Positions 34,081 to 43,664 are shown, numbered from the stretch's first letter. The stretch is 64,000 bases of DNA from Herpetosiphonaceae bacterium (GCA_036374795.1 DASUTC010000123.1:54416-118415); one strand, 5' to 3'. The notes: generated from the letters alone by a model not told the origin. Made by a program: numbers and translations.

Positions 34081-34204
34081 GTCTTCTCCTCCTGCAATAG
34101 CACGATCGATTGGCGATATACAGCCATCACAGCAGGCTCGGAAGCAGGTTACATGCCAGGCCCTGGAAGCCGGATCGACGCTCATAGCCGGTGTTCGATC
34201 GATG

Positions 34205-36214
34205 CTACTCCGCCGACGGCACGGGCAGGGCAAACGAAAATGTCGATCCGTTCTCCCACTTGGACTCGGCCCAGATCACGCCGCCATGCGCTTTGATCAT
34301 GCCATCACACACGCTCAACCCCAGGCCCGTGCCTGTCACATCGGCCTGTACGGTATTCCGCGCGCGATAGAAGCGGTCGAAGATGCGGCCAATTTGATCG
34401 GGAGGAATGCCGATGCCTTGGTCGACAACCTGCACGAGCACCCAGGAGCGCGCTGTTTTGATCTGCCTGCGGATGCGGCGCGGCCATCGCGCATCGTCGC
34501 TGGTGCGAACCGAGAGCCTGACGGTGATCGTGCCGCCGTGCGGCGAGTATTTGATCGCGTTGCTCAGCAAATTTTGCAACACCTGCGTCAGCCGCAGCAC
34601 ATCGCCGTCGATCAGCGACAGCGGCTCCTGGCACTCGACCACCAGGCCGTGGCGCGTGGTCAAAACGCTCTGCTGATCGACGACGTTACGAACCAGCGAC
34701 GCCAGATCAATCCGCTGCATGTGCAGCGTGAGCCTGCCCGAGTCGGCCCTCGAAAGATCCAGCAGGTCCTCGACCAGCCGGTTCATGCGCTCGCCCTGTT
34801 CCTGAATCACGCCCACGGGACGGCGCAGCTTCTCGTCCGCCTGACGCACGCGCCGCTCTAAAAGCTGCGAGTGGCCCAGCAGCGCCGCCAGCGGATTCTT
34901 CAGCTCATGCGCCACCAGCGATACAAACTCCTCGCGGCTGCGCAGCACTTCTTTCTCGCGGGCGAAGAGCCGGGCGTTATTGATCGCCACAGCGGCGATC
35001 TGGCTAATCGAGGTTAGCAGCTCAAGCTGACGCGCCGTGTACGCGTTCGGCAGGTAGCTCTGCGCCGACATCACGCCGATCACCTGATCGCCGACGTACA
35101 GCGGCACGAAGATCACCGCCGCCGAATGCTTATCGACGCGCCCGAAGCGCACGTGCTGGTCGGTGACTTTGAGGTCGGACATAAAGACCGAGTGCCCGCT
35201 CCGCAATACCTGGTCGGCGATCGTCGCCTCCAGCGGGAACGTGCGCGGAGCCAGCAGCTCGTCCTGCTCGATCAGAAACGGCACCTCGATCTCGGTATAC
35301 TCGTCGTTGACCAGACCGATCAGAAAGACATCGGCGGGCATGACTTGCTGCACGCTGCGATAGATCGAGGGAAACAGGTCGTCCAGCACCAGGGAGCCCG
35401 CCAGGTTATGGCTGATCTCGTTGAGCACCTTCAGCTCGCGGTTGGCCGCCTGAAGCCGCAGCGTGATGCGCACAATGTAGCTGACAACGGCCAGCACGCC
35501 GAACATCAGCAGCACATCCAGCACAAAGCCGACGGCGCCGCTGCGGAAGCTGGCGACGACCATGGCGAGGGGAATACAGATGATGAAGCTCAGCATCGTC
35601 CACAGGCTGACATTCGGCCAGAGCTGCTGGTACACTTCAGTCCAGCCGAAGCGGAGCCAGGTAGCGACCGTCGTGAGCAGGACGTTGATCAGCAGGTAGG
35701 TCAGCGCATAGATCAGCAGCGCCGTCACAGGATCGCTTGGCGGCTGATTCAGCGGCCTGCCCAGGAGCAGCCAAATGATCAGACCGGCGCTCACGCCGCA
35801 GAGCGCGATCTGACCGGCGTTGAAGATGATGAAAATACGGCTTGGCGTGCGCATCCGTGGATAGAAAATCTGGGATAATTGGCTCAAGATCCAGCTTACG
35901 ACCTGAACCAGCGCCGCCGGAGCCGCACCAAAGATCAGGAAAACGGCGAAGGTAAACGTCGCGCCCAACGAGAGCGCGCGCTGTGGGCTAAAGCGAATCG
36001 TCAGCAGTAGCTCGGCGGCCACGCCAATTGTAGCCAGAAAGATCAGATAAGGCAGGGCAGATAGATCGATCCAGGGAATGAGGAATACCATCGACAGCAG
36101 GCCGACAGCACCAACCAACCAGCGAAACAGGCGCGCATGCACAGGCATGAACGTTGAGTCACCAAGTGGTGGATGTCCAGCCACAGGGAGCGCGGGCGAT
36201 TCACCATGATGCAT
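34205..36214 (-). CDS. Membrane sensor histidine kinase with GAF domain
   Basis: 669 residues. The N-terminal seven to eight helices (about 30-250) form a MASE1-like input module. A GAF domain spans about 270-410 (LNEISHNLAGSLVLDDLFPS ... VFMSDLKVTDQHV). HisKA carries the phospho-acceptor His436 in LVAHELKNPLAALLGHSQLL. The HATPase has the N box LLSNAIKYSPHGG, G1 VVDQGIGIPPDQ and G2 TGLGLSVC. No receiver gene is adjacent, so it is an orphan kinase. The promoter TGCTACAAT ends about 8 bp before the ATG, so its mRNA may be leaderless. Confidence 0.93.
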   Translation of the reverse strand: MHHGESPALPVAGHPPLGDSTFMPVHARLFRWLVGAVGLLSMVFLIPWIDLSALPYLIFLATIGVAAELLLTIRFSPQRALSLGATFTFAVFLIFGAAPAALVQVVSWILSQLSQIFYPRMRTPSRIFIIFNAGQIALCGVSAGLIIWLLLGRPLNQPPSDPVTALLIYALTYLLINVLLTTVATWLRFGWTEVYQQLWPNVSLWTMLSFIICIPLAMVVASFRSGAVGFVLDVLLMFGVLAVVSYIVRITLRLQAANRELKVLNEISHNLAGSLVLDDLFPSIYRSVQQVMPADVFLIGLVNDEYTEIEVPFLIEQDELLAPRTFPLEATIADQVLRSGHSVFMSDLKVTDQHVRFGRVDKHSAAVIFVPLYVGDQVIGVMSAQSYLPNAYTARQLELLTSISQIAAVAINNARLFAREKEVLRSREEFVSLVAHELKNPLAALLGHSQLLERRVRQADEKLRRPVGVIQEQGERMNRLVEDLLDLSRADSGRLTLHMQRIDLASLVRNVVDQQSVLTTRHGLVVECQEPLSLIDGDVLRLTQVLQNLLSNAIKYSPHGGTITVRLSVRTSDDARWPRRIRRQIKTARSWVLVQVVDQGIGIPPDQIGRIFDRFYRARNTVQADVTGTGLGLSVCDGMIKAHGGVIWAESKWENGSTFSFALPVPSAE

Positions 36215-36221
36215 AGTGCCT

Positions 36222-36230
36222 ATTGTAGCA
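36222..36230 (-). promoter_or_regulatory. Extended -10 promoter of the histidine kinase gene
   Basis: TGCTACAAT on the minus strand, its final T eight bases before the ATG at 36214; there is no ribosome site, so a leaderless transcript is likely. Confidence 0.5.
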
Positions 36231-36467
36231 TATTCATCATTTTAAACTTATCGCGCGCGGCACATAAACGACACTTGATCGTAACAAAACGTCCGGTTCT
36301 GCGGCATACTACATGTGTCTCTTACACCTGGGACCATCCTTGAATCTGCGAACATTGACGGATGGCGCTGGCTGCTATACCCTTAGCGCTATTCCGTCAT
36401 CGCCGATGGTTCCACAACGTGTGTGGACTGTTCATGCGGTCACTTCACACATTCAAAGGATGAGGCT

Positions 36468-37793
36468 ATGGCAACAATCAACCGTCCAATGGTCGATGCA
36501 GCAAGCTACTTCGAGAACAATCAGCATGCATCACCGCGTGATCTTTCCGAAGTCGCGGCGGGACTCGTCGGCTCGGAGATTCTAAAAATTTCCGCCGATA
36601 TTCGGGCGATGCAGGCTGCCGGAAAGCCCGTGCTCAATCTGACCGTTGGCGATTTCAGCCCGAAAGAGTTTCCGGTGCCCCAGGCGCTCACCGAAGCCTC
36701 GATTAGCGCGCTCCAGGCCGGGCAGACCAACTACCCGCCGTCGGATGGCGTGCTTGAGCTGCGGCAAGCGATCCAGCATCTCTACGCCCGCGAGCTGGGT
36801 CTGTCCTATCCGCTCTCGTCGATCGTGGTGCAGAGCGGCGGGCGTCCAGGGATCTATGCCACCTATCGCGCGCTGCTCAACCCCGGCGATACAGTGATCT
36901 ACCCGATGCCGTCGTGGAACAACAACCACTACAGCCATCTGGTCGGCGCGACTCCCATCGAGATCGAGACGCGGCGCGAGGAAGGTTTCCTGCCGACGGC
37001 AGAGGCGCTCGCTCCGCATATCGGCGCGGCGCGGCTGATCTGCCTCAACAGCCCGCTCAATCCCACCGGCACCGTGATCGAGCCGGAGCGGCTGCGCGCT
37101 ATCTGCGAGCTGGTGCTTGAGGAGAACGCTCGCCGCGTCGAGCAGGAGCGTCCAGCGCTCTATCTGCTTTTCGATCAGATCTACTGGATGCTGACCTTCG
37201 GCGATGCGCACCACTACACGCCACCTGAGGTCGCGCCGGAGATGATCAACTACACGATCCTGGTCGACGGGATCTCGAAAGGCTTTGCCGCGACCGGCCT
37301 GCGGGTTGGCTGGACGATCGCGCCGCCGGTCGTCGCCGCGCCGCTCAAGGATATTATCGCGCACATCGGCGCGTGGGCACCCAAGCCGGTCCAGCTTGCC
37401 ACTGCGGAGCTGCTCAACGATGTCGAGGCGATCCACGAGTACCACGGGCAGATGAAGACCGAGGTTCAGGCGCGGCTCAACGCGCTCTACGAGGGCTTTC
37501 AGACCATGCGGGCCGAGGGCCTGCCGGTCGATTGTATGGCTCCCGAAGGCGCGATCTACCTTTCGGCGCAGCTCGATCTGATCGGGCGCTCGGTCGACGG
37601 CGAGACGTTCACCACCAACGACGACATCCGCCGCTTCGTGCTTGACAGTGCGGGCTTTGGCGTGGTGCCCTTCGGCGCGTTCGGCTTCAAGGAGCAAAAC
37701 GGCTGGTTCCGCATCTCGGTGGGCGCTGTCTCGCGCCAGGAGATCGCCAGCGGGCTGCCACGGCTGCGCGATGCGCTGAGGCAGGTGAGGTAG
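36468..37793 (+). CDS. Class I/II pyridoxal-phosphate aminotransferase
   Basis: 441 residues, ATG at 36468 after AAAGGATGAGG. A fold-type I aminotransferase: NLTVGDFSPKEFPVPQAL, QTNYPPSDGVLELRQAI, VVQSGGRPGIYATYRALLNP, SPLNPTGTVIEPERLR, FDQIYWMLTFGDAHHY and the PLP lysine in LVDGISKGFAATGLRVGW. The C-terminal Arg is in GWFRISVGAVS. It resembles aspartate-type aminotransferases. The substrate cannot be fixed by sequence reading. It is monocistronic. Confidence 0.93.
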   Translation: MATINRPMVDAASYFENNQHASPRDLSEVAAGLVGSEILKISADIRAMQAAGKPVLNLTVGDFSPKEFPVPQALTEASISALQAGQTNYPPSDGVLELRQAIQHLYARELGLSYPLSSIVVQSGGRPGIYATYRALLNPGDTVIYPMPSWNNNHYSHLVGATPIEIETRREEGFLPTAEALAPHIGAARLICLNSPLNPTGTVIEPERLRAICELVLEENARRVEQERPALYLLFDQIYWMLTFGDAHHYTPPEVAPEMINYTILVDGISKGFAATGLRVGWTIAPPVVAAPLKDIIAHIGAWAPKPVQLATAELLNDVEAIHEYHGQMKTEVQARLNALYEGFQTMRAEGLPVDCMAPEGAIYLSAQLDLIGRSVDGETFTTNDDIRRFVLDSAGFGVVPFGAFGFKEQNGWFRISVGAVSRQEIASGLPRLRDALRQVR

Positions 37794-37794
37794 G

Positions 37795-37867
37795 ACAAAC
37801 CGGGGAAGAGCAAAGGAACAAGAGAACAAAGGCTTAACCTCCTTGTTCCCTTGTTCCCTTGTTTCCT
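37795..37867. repeat. Inverted low-complexity GAACAA/TTGTTC block
   Basis: GGAACAAGAGAACAAAGG is followed by TTAA and a mirror image rich in CCTTGTTCCCTTGTTCC, giving an imperfect hairpin between the convergent aminotransferase and valS genes. It may serve as a bidirectional terminator. Confidence 0.75.
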
Positions 37868-37872
37868 AGGCG

Positions 37873-40623
37873 TTACCCCAGCCCGGCGATGCGCTCGCGG
37901 AGCTTCGCGGCGGTCGCCTGCGCCTCGGCCAGCCCGTCGCGCTCGCGCTGCACCACGGCGGCAGGCGCGCGGCTGACGAAGCTTTCGTTGGAGAGCTTCG
38001 CGGCCCGCCGCTGGATGTCGGCCTCCACGCGCTCAAGCTCTTTGCCCAGCCGGGCGCGCTCCTCGGCCAGATCGACCATCCCGGCCAGCGGCAGATACAC
38101 CTCCGCGCTGCCCGCCACCAGGGTCGCCGCGTTCTGCGGCTGCTCGGCCAGGCTCGCCGTCACCTGAAGCTTATCGGGTGCCACGCGCGCCAGCCGACTG
38201 ATGATCGGACGCTGCGCATCGAGCGCCGCAGTGCGCTGGCCGTCCACGATGATCGCCTCGATCCAGCGGCCCGGCTCCACGCCCGTCTCGTTGCGGATGT
38301 TGCGAATGCCGCGCACAATCTCCTGCACCTGCTCCCAGTCGCGCGCGGCGCCCTCGTCGATTGCCGCCGTCTCGGCCTGTGGATACGGCGCGATGATCAG
38401 CGCTTCGGGCCGGTTGGCAGCGCCATCGGTGAGATGCTGCCAGGCGGCCTCGGTCACGTAGGGCATGAACGGATGCAGCAGCCGTAGCGCGCCTTCCAGC
38501 ACCGTGTAGAGCACCTCGCGCGTCGATGCCTGTCGCCGCTCGTCGCCCTCAAGCTGCACCTTGGCGCTCTCGATATACCAGTCGGCGAAATCGTCCCACA
38601 GAAACGTTTCGATCTGCCGCCCGGCCTCGCCGAAGTTGTACGCCTGCATCAGCCGGTTTGCATCGGCGCAGAGCCGGTTGTAGCGCGAGATGATCCAGCG
38701 ATCGGCCAGCGACAGATCGCAGGCGGCGGCGAGATCGATCCCGCCCTGGCGCGTGGCATGAAACTCGCCCAGCTTGCTCACCGTGAAGCGCGTGATGTTC
38801 CAAAGCTTGTTGGCGAAGTTGCGCGCCGACTCAAGCCGCGTCGGCTGGAGCGAGAAGTCCTGGCCGGGCGCGCTCGATGTCGCCAGGGTGAAGCGCAGCG
38901 CGTCGGTGCCGTACTGCTCGATAATCTTCAGCGGGTCGGGCGCGTTCCCCAGCGACTTCGAGATCTTACGGTTGAGCTCGTCGCGCACCAGGCCGTGCAG
39001 ATACACCGTATGGAACGGCTCCTGCTCGGTCAGGTACAGGCCCATGAAGATCATGCGCGCCACCCAGAAGAAGAGAATATCGTAGCCGGTTTCCAGCACG
39101 CTCGTCGGATAGTAGCGCTTGAAATCGTCGGTCTGCTCCGGCCAGCCCAGCGTCGAGAAGGGCCACAGCGCCGAGGAGAACCACGTGTCAAGCACGTCCT
39201 CATCCTGGCGGATCGACGCGCTGCCGCACTGCGCGCACGCGCTTGGATCGTCCACCTCCACCGTAAGACCCTGGCAGCTCTCGCAGTACCACACCGGGAT
39301 GCGATGCCCCCACCAGAGCTGCCGCGAGATCGCCCAGTCGCGGATGTTTTCCAGCCAGTGGAAGTACACACGCTCGTAGAACTCCGGCACGATCTTGATC
39401 CGACCCTCGCGCACGGCAGCCAGCGCGGGCTGCGCCAGCGGCTCCATCTTCACCCACCATTGCAGGCTGAGCAGCGGCTCGATCACGGTGTCGCAGCGCG
39501 AGCAGGTACCCATGTTCAGCGTGTGCGGCTCGATCTTTTCGAGGTTGCCCGCCGCCTCAAGATCGGCTACTAGCTGCTTGCGCGCGGCGTAGCGATCCAT
39601 CCCGGCGTACGGCCCGCCCTGCTCGTTGATCGTCACGTCGCGGTTCATGATGTTGATGAACGACAGATTGTGGCGCTTACCCATCTCGTAATCGTTCGGA
39701 TCGTGGGCGGGCGTGATCTTCACCGCGCCCGTGCCGAACGAGCGATCCACGCTCGCATCGGCGATGATCGGGATGCGCCGTCCCAGCGCGGGCAGCAGCG
39801 CCTCGCCGCCGATCAGCCCGGCGTAGCGCTCGTCTTCGGGATGCACGGCCACGGCGGTATCGCCGAGCAGCGTTTCGGGCCGCGTCGTCGCCACGGTGAT
39901 CCAGCGCGCGCCGCCGTCCGCCGCAGCGCCGATCCGCCAGTCGCTATCGTCCTCCTGGGCCAGCTTGTAGCGGATATGCCACAGGTGGCTCTGGCGCTCC
40001 TCGTGCTCCACCTCAAGATCGGAGATCACCGTGTGGTCTTTAGGGCACCAGTTCACCAGCCGCTCGGCCCGGTAGATCAGGCCGTCGTCGTAGAGCCGCT
40101 TGAAGGCCACGCGCACCGCCCGCGACAGGCCCTCGTCGAGCGTGAAGCGCTCGCGCTCCCAATCGCAGCTCGATCCCATACCGCGCATCTGGTCCGCAAT
40201 CCGATCGTGCTTGCTGTTGGCCCAGGACCAGACCTCATCCACAAAGCGCTCGCGGCCCAGATCGTGGCGCGAGATGCCCTGGCTTGCCAGGTGCTTCTCC
40301 ACCACGGCCTGTGTCGCGATTCCGGCATGGTCGGTGCCGGGCACCCAGAGCGTCTCGTCGCCCAGCATGCGGTGCCAGCGGATCATAATGTCCTCAAGTG
40401 TCGCCATCATCGCGTGGCCGGTGTGCAGGACGCCGGTCACGTTGGGCGGCGGCAGCGAGATCACGAACGGAGGCCGTCCGCGATTCTCGTCGGTCGCGCG
40501 CGGCTTGAAGTAGCCGGAACTTTCCCACCAGCGGTAGATGTCGCGCTCGATCTGCTGCGCCTCGTAGGCTTTCGAGAGATCGGCCTGCTTAAGCCAGGCG
40601 CGTGTATCGTTTGTCGTTGACAT
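37873..40623 (-). CDS. valS: Valyl-tRNA synthetase
   Basis: 916 residues, class I synthetase charging tRNA-Val. The start ATG at 40623 follows GGGAG. HIGH motif is PPPNVTGVLHTGHAM, and the second active-site motif is KISKSLGNAPDPLKI (the usual Met is Ile). The CP1 editing domain (about 195-355, with DTAVAVHPEDERYAGL and PAHDPNDYEMGKRH), the anticodon-binding domain and the C-terminal coiled coil (DLAEERARLGKELERVEADI) are complete. It is preceded by a T-box leader, so its expression answers to uncharged tRNA-Val. Confidence 0.98.
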   Translation of the reverse strand: MSTTNDTRAWLKQADLSKAYEAQQIERDIYRWWESSGYFKPRATDENRGRPPFVISLPPPNVTGVLHTGHAMMATLEDIMIRWHRMLGDETLWVPGTDHAGIATQAVVEKHLASQGISRHDLGRERFVDEVWSWANSKHDRIADQMRGMGSSCDWERERFTLDEGLSRAVRVAFKRLYDDGLIYRAERLVNWCPKDHTVISDLEVEHEERQSHLWHIRYKLAQEDDSDWRIGAAADGGARWITVATTRPETLLGDTAVAVHPEDERYAGLIGGEALLPALGRRIPIIADASVDRSFGTGAVKITPAHDPNDYEMGKRHNLSFINIMNRDVTINEQGGPYAGMDRYAARKQLVADLEAAGNLEKIEPHTLNMGTCSRCDTVIEPLLSLQWWVKMEPLAQPALAAVREGRIKIVPEFYERVYFHWLENIRDWAISRQLWWGHRIPVWYCESCQGLTVEVDDPSACAQCGSASIRQDEDVLDTWFSSALWPFSTLGWPEQTDDFKRYYPTSVLETGYDILFFWVARMIFMGLYLTEQEPFHTVYLHGLVRDELNRKISKSLGNAPDPLKIIEQYGTDALRFTLATSSAPGQDFSLQPTRLESARNFANKLWNITRFTVSKLGEFHATRQGGIDLAAACDLSLADRWIISRYNRLCADANRLMQAYNFGEAGRQIETFLWDDFADWYIESAKVQLEGDERRQASTREVLYTVLEGALRLLHPFMPYVTEAAWQHLTDGAANRPEALIIAPYPQAETAAIDEGAARDWEQVQEIVRGIRNIRNETGVEPGRWIEAIIVDGQRTAALDAQRPIISRLARVAPDKLQVTASLAEQPQNAATLVAGSAEVYLPLAGMVDLAEERARLGKELERVEADIQRRAAKLSNESFVSRAPAAVVQRERDGLAEAQATAAKLRERIAGLG

Positions 40624-40783
40624 TGCTCTACTCCCAATCAGTTGATCGTCATTCCATTTCGGGCGAACCACCGAGTATGCAGCGCACAGAGCAGAAGCGT
40701 GATTCTGCGCTAGGCGCTACATACTCGTCCGGCGACGACAACGCCATCGTCGTCCACGACGACCACCTCCGTTTCCGCATCAC

Positions 40784-40815
40784 AAAAAACCCCTCGTCCA
40801 GCCAAGGACGAGAGG
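40784..40815 (-). terminator. Conditional terminator of the valS T-box
   Basis: A 10-bp stem with one G-T pair, a 6-nt loop and TTTTTT at 40784-40789. Confidence 0.9.
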
Positions 40816-41047
40816 CGAAGCTCACGCGGTACCACCTTGATTAGCGAGGCATCGCGGACAGGCGCAATAGCTCGCTCACTCATTGGCGCGGTAACGGGCG
40901 CACCCGAAACGAGCTACTGGCTTCGCTCGTTCAGCTCCCAGGCGACGTTCGGTGTCTGCTGCTGCGGCGGGCTTCCAGCCGGTGGCCCACCTTCTCTATC
41001 AGCGTGCGCAATGCCTACTCTTCCTGTTCTTCGCTGTTATAGCCACG
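40784..41047 (-). promoter_or_regulatory. T-box riboswitch leader of valS (specifier GUC, Val)
   Basis: On the minus strand the T-box core GGTGGTACCGCG lies at 40825-40836. The likely specifier codon is GTC (40944-40946) in GAAC-GTC-GCC, followed by TGGGAGCTGAAC. The distal Stem I motif (AGAGAAGG ... GGCTGGAAGCC) and an AGTA bulge region are recognisable. The terminator stem CCTCTCGTCC/GGACGAGGGG (40790-40815) with six T follows. Uncharged tRNA-Val should stabilise the antiterminator and turn valS on. The specifier assignment is by eye; the T-box itself is certain. Confidence 0.93.
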
Positions 41048-41076
41048 ATTGTACAGAGCCAGCGCCGGCTTGTCAA
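41048..41076 (-). promoter_or_regulatory. Promoter of the valS T-box operon
   Basis: TTGACA (41071-41076) and TACAAT (41048-41053) with 17-bp spacing on the minus strand. Confidence 0.8.
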
Positions 41077-41239
41077 CCGCCGATTGTTCTACGTTGGTCT
41101 GAGATCAGACTCCTCGATCTCACAGGAGGGCCAGGCGTAGGATTGGACAGGCAGATCATTTTGTGTATATTTCAGGGCAACAGCGCTTGATGAATGGTCA
41201 TTACGTGAATCGTGTCGCTGCTAGCATGAGGAGCCCGCC

Positions 41240-41911
41240 ATGCCACAACGTCTACTCAGCCTGCTCATCGTCTGCCTGCTGCTCGTCGGCTGCGGCTCGG
41301 CCCGTCAAACAGTGACGAACACCAGGACGCCCGCAGCAACCAGCCAATCACCGACGATCTCGCCAACATCCGGCGTCAGCCCCACGCTCACGCCCGCCCC
41401 ACAGCCAACCGCGACCGTTGCCACGGCGATGGCCTCGGCGGATACCGGCGGCGCGTGGCAGACCTACACCAACGAGGCGGGCGGCTACTCGCTGAGCATC
41501 CCGACGGAGTGGGGCGTCTCAGGCGAGCCAGCGGCGTCCGTCCAATTCTTCGATCAGGAACGCTCGGATCTCGCCGATCTCGGAACGGGCGAGCCTGAGT
41601 ATTTCGCGGGCGGCGTCGAGATTCTGGGCCTCATCGCGTCGGAGCCAGACCCGTACCTCGCGGTGCTGCCCAACCAAAGCGCGATCGTCGATATGCGGCC
41701 CATCGAGACGCCGCTCGGCGCGGGGCGGGTCTATACGCTGCGCCGCGACCGCTTCAAGCCCCTGGCAGGCGAGACGGTCTGGTACGCGCAGCACGCGCTG
41801 ATCCCGGTCGGCAGCCGGATCTATGAGCTGTGGGTCAGAGTTGACGCGACGACCGGCGGCGATCCGGTGCCGACGCTGCGGCGGATGCTTGAGGGGCTGC
41901 GCGTAGGCTGA
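41240..41911 (+). CDS. Lipoprotein with PsbP-like domain
   Basis: 223 residues. AGGAG 7 bp before the ATG. Lipoprotein signal LLSLLIVCLLLVGC (Cys18), a Thr/Ser/Pro linker (about 20-70), then a domain of about 150 residues that opens WQTYTNEAGGYSLSIPTEWG, the usual entry of PsbP-like or YhfC-like domains, and ends RIYELWVRVDATTGG. It would be displayed outside the membrane. Ligand unknown. No operon partner. Confidence 0.8.
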   Translation: MPQRLLSLLIVCLLLVGCGSARQTVTNTRTPAATSQSPTISPTSGVSPTLTPAPQPTATVATAMASADTGGAWQTYTNEAGGYSLSIPTEWGVSGEPAASVQFFDQERSDLADLGTGEPEYFAGGVEILGLIASEPDPYLAVLPNQSAIVDMRPIETPLGAGRVYTLRRDRFKPLAGETVWYAQHALIPVGSRIYELWVRVDATTGGDPVPTLRRMLEGLRVG

Positions 41912-41925
41912 GCGCCGTGAGATGA

Positions 41926-42174
41926 TCAGGGTCGCTCATGCATTGATGAGGATGAGGATGGTAGAGTTAAGCGATGTATGACCGTGGTTGACATCGAGGG
42001 TAGCACTACTTCGCCGTGTTCGAGACGATCTGCCAGGACGCGGAGCGCGAGCGCTTAAGCACAAGCAATCGCCTCATCCCGTGATTGCCCATATGCCAGA
42101 ACACCAGGCAGATCCGGCACCTCGGCAATGATCCGCCCATCCTCTTCCTGTTCAATCTCGATCGTAAAGTTCAT
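41926..42174 (-). pseudogene. HicB-like antitoxin gene with an in-frame stop
   Basis: The ATG at 42174 has GGAG 8 bp upstream and encodes FTIEIEQEEDGRIIAEVPDL then PGVLAYGQSRDEAIACA, typical of type II HicB-family antitoxins. A TAA stop (42055-42057) then stands where the family usually has Lys or Gln. Reading on in the same frame gives ALALRVLADRLEHGEVV, the expected rest of the domain. So the gene is broken by one nonsense codon after 39 residues. No hicA toxin gene is visible next to it. Confidence 0.75.
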
Positions 42175-42300
42175 CGCGCGATCTCCGTCATACATCAGAG
42201 GTTCACTACGGTTAGTATACTTCATGTCCATCAGCGCCGAAGGCCGGGTCTGCCGCTCCACCCGCAGCTACTCGCGCATGGGCACAATCGTCATCGGTGG

Positions 42301-42329
42301 TTGCGGCACCCTGAGGCTTATGCTATAAT
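42301..42329 (+). promoter_or_regulatory. Promoter of the SAM-riboswitch operon
   Basis: TTGCGG (42301-42306), 17 bp, TATAAT (42324-42329), with the extended TGC before the -10 box. Confidence 0.75.
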
Positions 42330-42355
42330 CGCCGTTCGATAAATACATAACGCGA

Positions 42356-42503
42356 CTCATCGCGAGGGGCGGAGGGACTGGCCCGATGAAGCCCGGCAAC
42401 CCTGAACGGAAGGCGCGTCGCCTGTCGAACGCTGGCAGGTAGCGCTCCATCACGCAGAAGGTGCCAAATCCTGCGGCATGGCTGAGCTGTGCCGAAAGAT
42501 GAG
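42356..42503 (+). promoter_or_regulatory. SAM-I (S-box) riboswitch upstream of mtnA
   Basis: Hallmarks: CGCGAGGGGCGGAGGGACTG, GCCCGATGAAGCCCGGCAAC, GGTGCCAAATCCTGC and GCCGAAAGATGAGA. The P1 helix forms from CTCATC (42356-42361) and GATGAG (42498-42503). When SAM is bound, the downstream terminator should form and shut off mtnA and the genes behind it. Confidence 0.96.
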
Positions 42504-42545
42504 AGGGATTGTTGATCTAGCCTCTCGTGACGAGCGGCTTTTTTT
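42491..42545 (+). terminator. Terminator of the SAM-I riboswitch
   Basis: GAGAGG (42501-42506) pairs with CCTCTC (42521-42526), extended by GCCG/CGGC, and seven T follow (42539-42545). Its 5' arm overlaps P1. Confidence 0.85.
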
Positions 42546-42557
42546 GTGGGTAACGCA

Positions 42558-43649
42558 ATGCGAACGGTATGGTGGGAACCCGGCGCGGTCTGCCTGATCG
42601 ATCAGACCAGGCTGCCACACACGCGCGAGACGGTACGTTGCACGACAGTCGAGGCTGTCGCGGAGGCGATTCGCGGGATGATCGTGCGGGGCGCTCCCGC
42701 GATCGGCATCACCGCAGCCTATGGCATGGTCCTGGCCGCCCAGTCATGTGCTACCGACGATCCCGCCGAGCTGCTGGCCGCGCTGACCGCAGCCAAAGCC
42801 ACGCTCGACGCCGCGCGGCCAACCGCCGTGAACCTGCGCTGGGCAACCGACCGGATGCTGGCGCTGGCGCACGCGCTGCGCCCGAATACTCCAATCGCCT
42901 CGATCGGTGAGCGCCTGCTTGCCGAGGCCCACGCGATCCGCGACGAAGACGAGGCGATGTGCTACGCCATCGGCGACTGGGGCGCGCATCTGCTGCCCGA
43001 CGGCGCGCAGGTGCTCACGCACTGCAACGCGGGCGGTCTGGCGACGGCGGGCTACGGCACCGCGCTCGCGCCGATTAAGACCGCCCACAGCCAGGGCAAG
43101 CGCGTCCATGTCTTCGTCGACGAGACGCGACCGTTTCTGCAAGGCGCGCGGCTGACGACCTGGGAGCTGCAAGAGGCTGGCATTCCCCAGACGTTGATCA
43201 CCGACAACATGGCTGGCTACTTCATGCGCCAGGGCGCGATCACCTGCATCATCGTCGGCGCTGACCGGATCGTCGCCAACGGCGATGTCGCCAACAAGAT
43301 CGGCACGTATAGCGTGGCGGTGCTGGCGAAAGCGCATGGCATTCCGTTTTACGTCGCCGCGCCCACCTCGACGATCGACATGAGCCTCGCCAGCGGCGAC
43401 GACATCCCGATCGAGCAGCGCGATCCGAGCGAGGTAATCCATCTGGCGGGCCAGCTACTCGCGCCGGTAGGCGTCCAGGCGGCGCATCCCGCCTTCGATG
43501 TGACGCCGCACGATCTGATCACCGCGATTATTACGGAGCGCGGGATTGTCGAGCCGCCGTTCGAGCACAACCTACGATGGGTGATGGAGCAGCCAGCGGC
43601 GGAAGGCGACCGGCAGCCGATCGAGTCAGCCGGGGCTGCCGACAGCTAG
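42558..43649 (+). CDS. mtnA: S-methyl-5-thioribose-1-phosphate isomerase
   Basis: 363 residues. It turns methylthioribose-1-phosphate into methylthioribulose-1-phosphate in methionine salvage. The start is the ATG at 42558, right after the terminator; GTG at 42546 lies too near the T run. Key motifs: IRGMIVRGAPAIGITAAYGM, THCNAGGLATAGYGTALAPI with the catalytic Cys, and GADRIVANGDVANKIGTYSV with the catalytic Asp. It is the first gene of the SAM-controlled cluster. Confidence 0.95.
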   Translation: MRTVWWEPGAVCLIDQTRLPHTRETVRCTTVEAVAEAIRGMIVRGAPAIGITAAYGMVLAAQSCATDDPAELLAALTAAKATLDAARPTAVNLRWATDRMLALAHALRPNTPIASIGERLLAEAHAIRDEDEAMCYAIGDWGAHLLPDGAQVLTHCNAGGLATAGYGTALAPIKTAHSQGKRVHVFVDETRPFLQGARLTTWELQEAGIPQTLITDNMAGYFMRQGAITCIIVGADRIVANGDVANKIGTYSVAVLAKAHGIPFYVAAPTSTIDMSLASGDDIPIEQRDPSEVIHLAGQLLAPVGVQAAHPAFDVTPHDLITAIITERGIVEPPFEHNLRWVMEQPAAEGDRQPIESAGAADS

Positions 43650-43664
43650 GTGCTTGGGTTCGCT

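Noticed and set aside
38880..38990. valS KISKS in place of KMSKS as sign of a broken enzyme
   Set aside because: Isoleucine at that position is conservative and the rest of the enzyme, including editing and anticodon domains, is intact.
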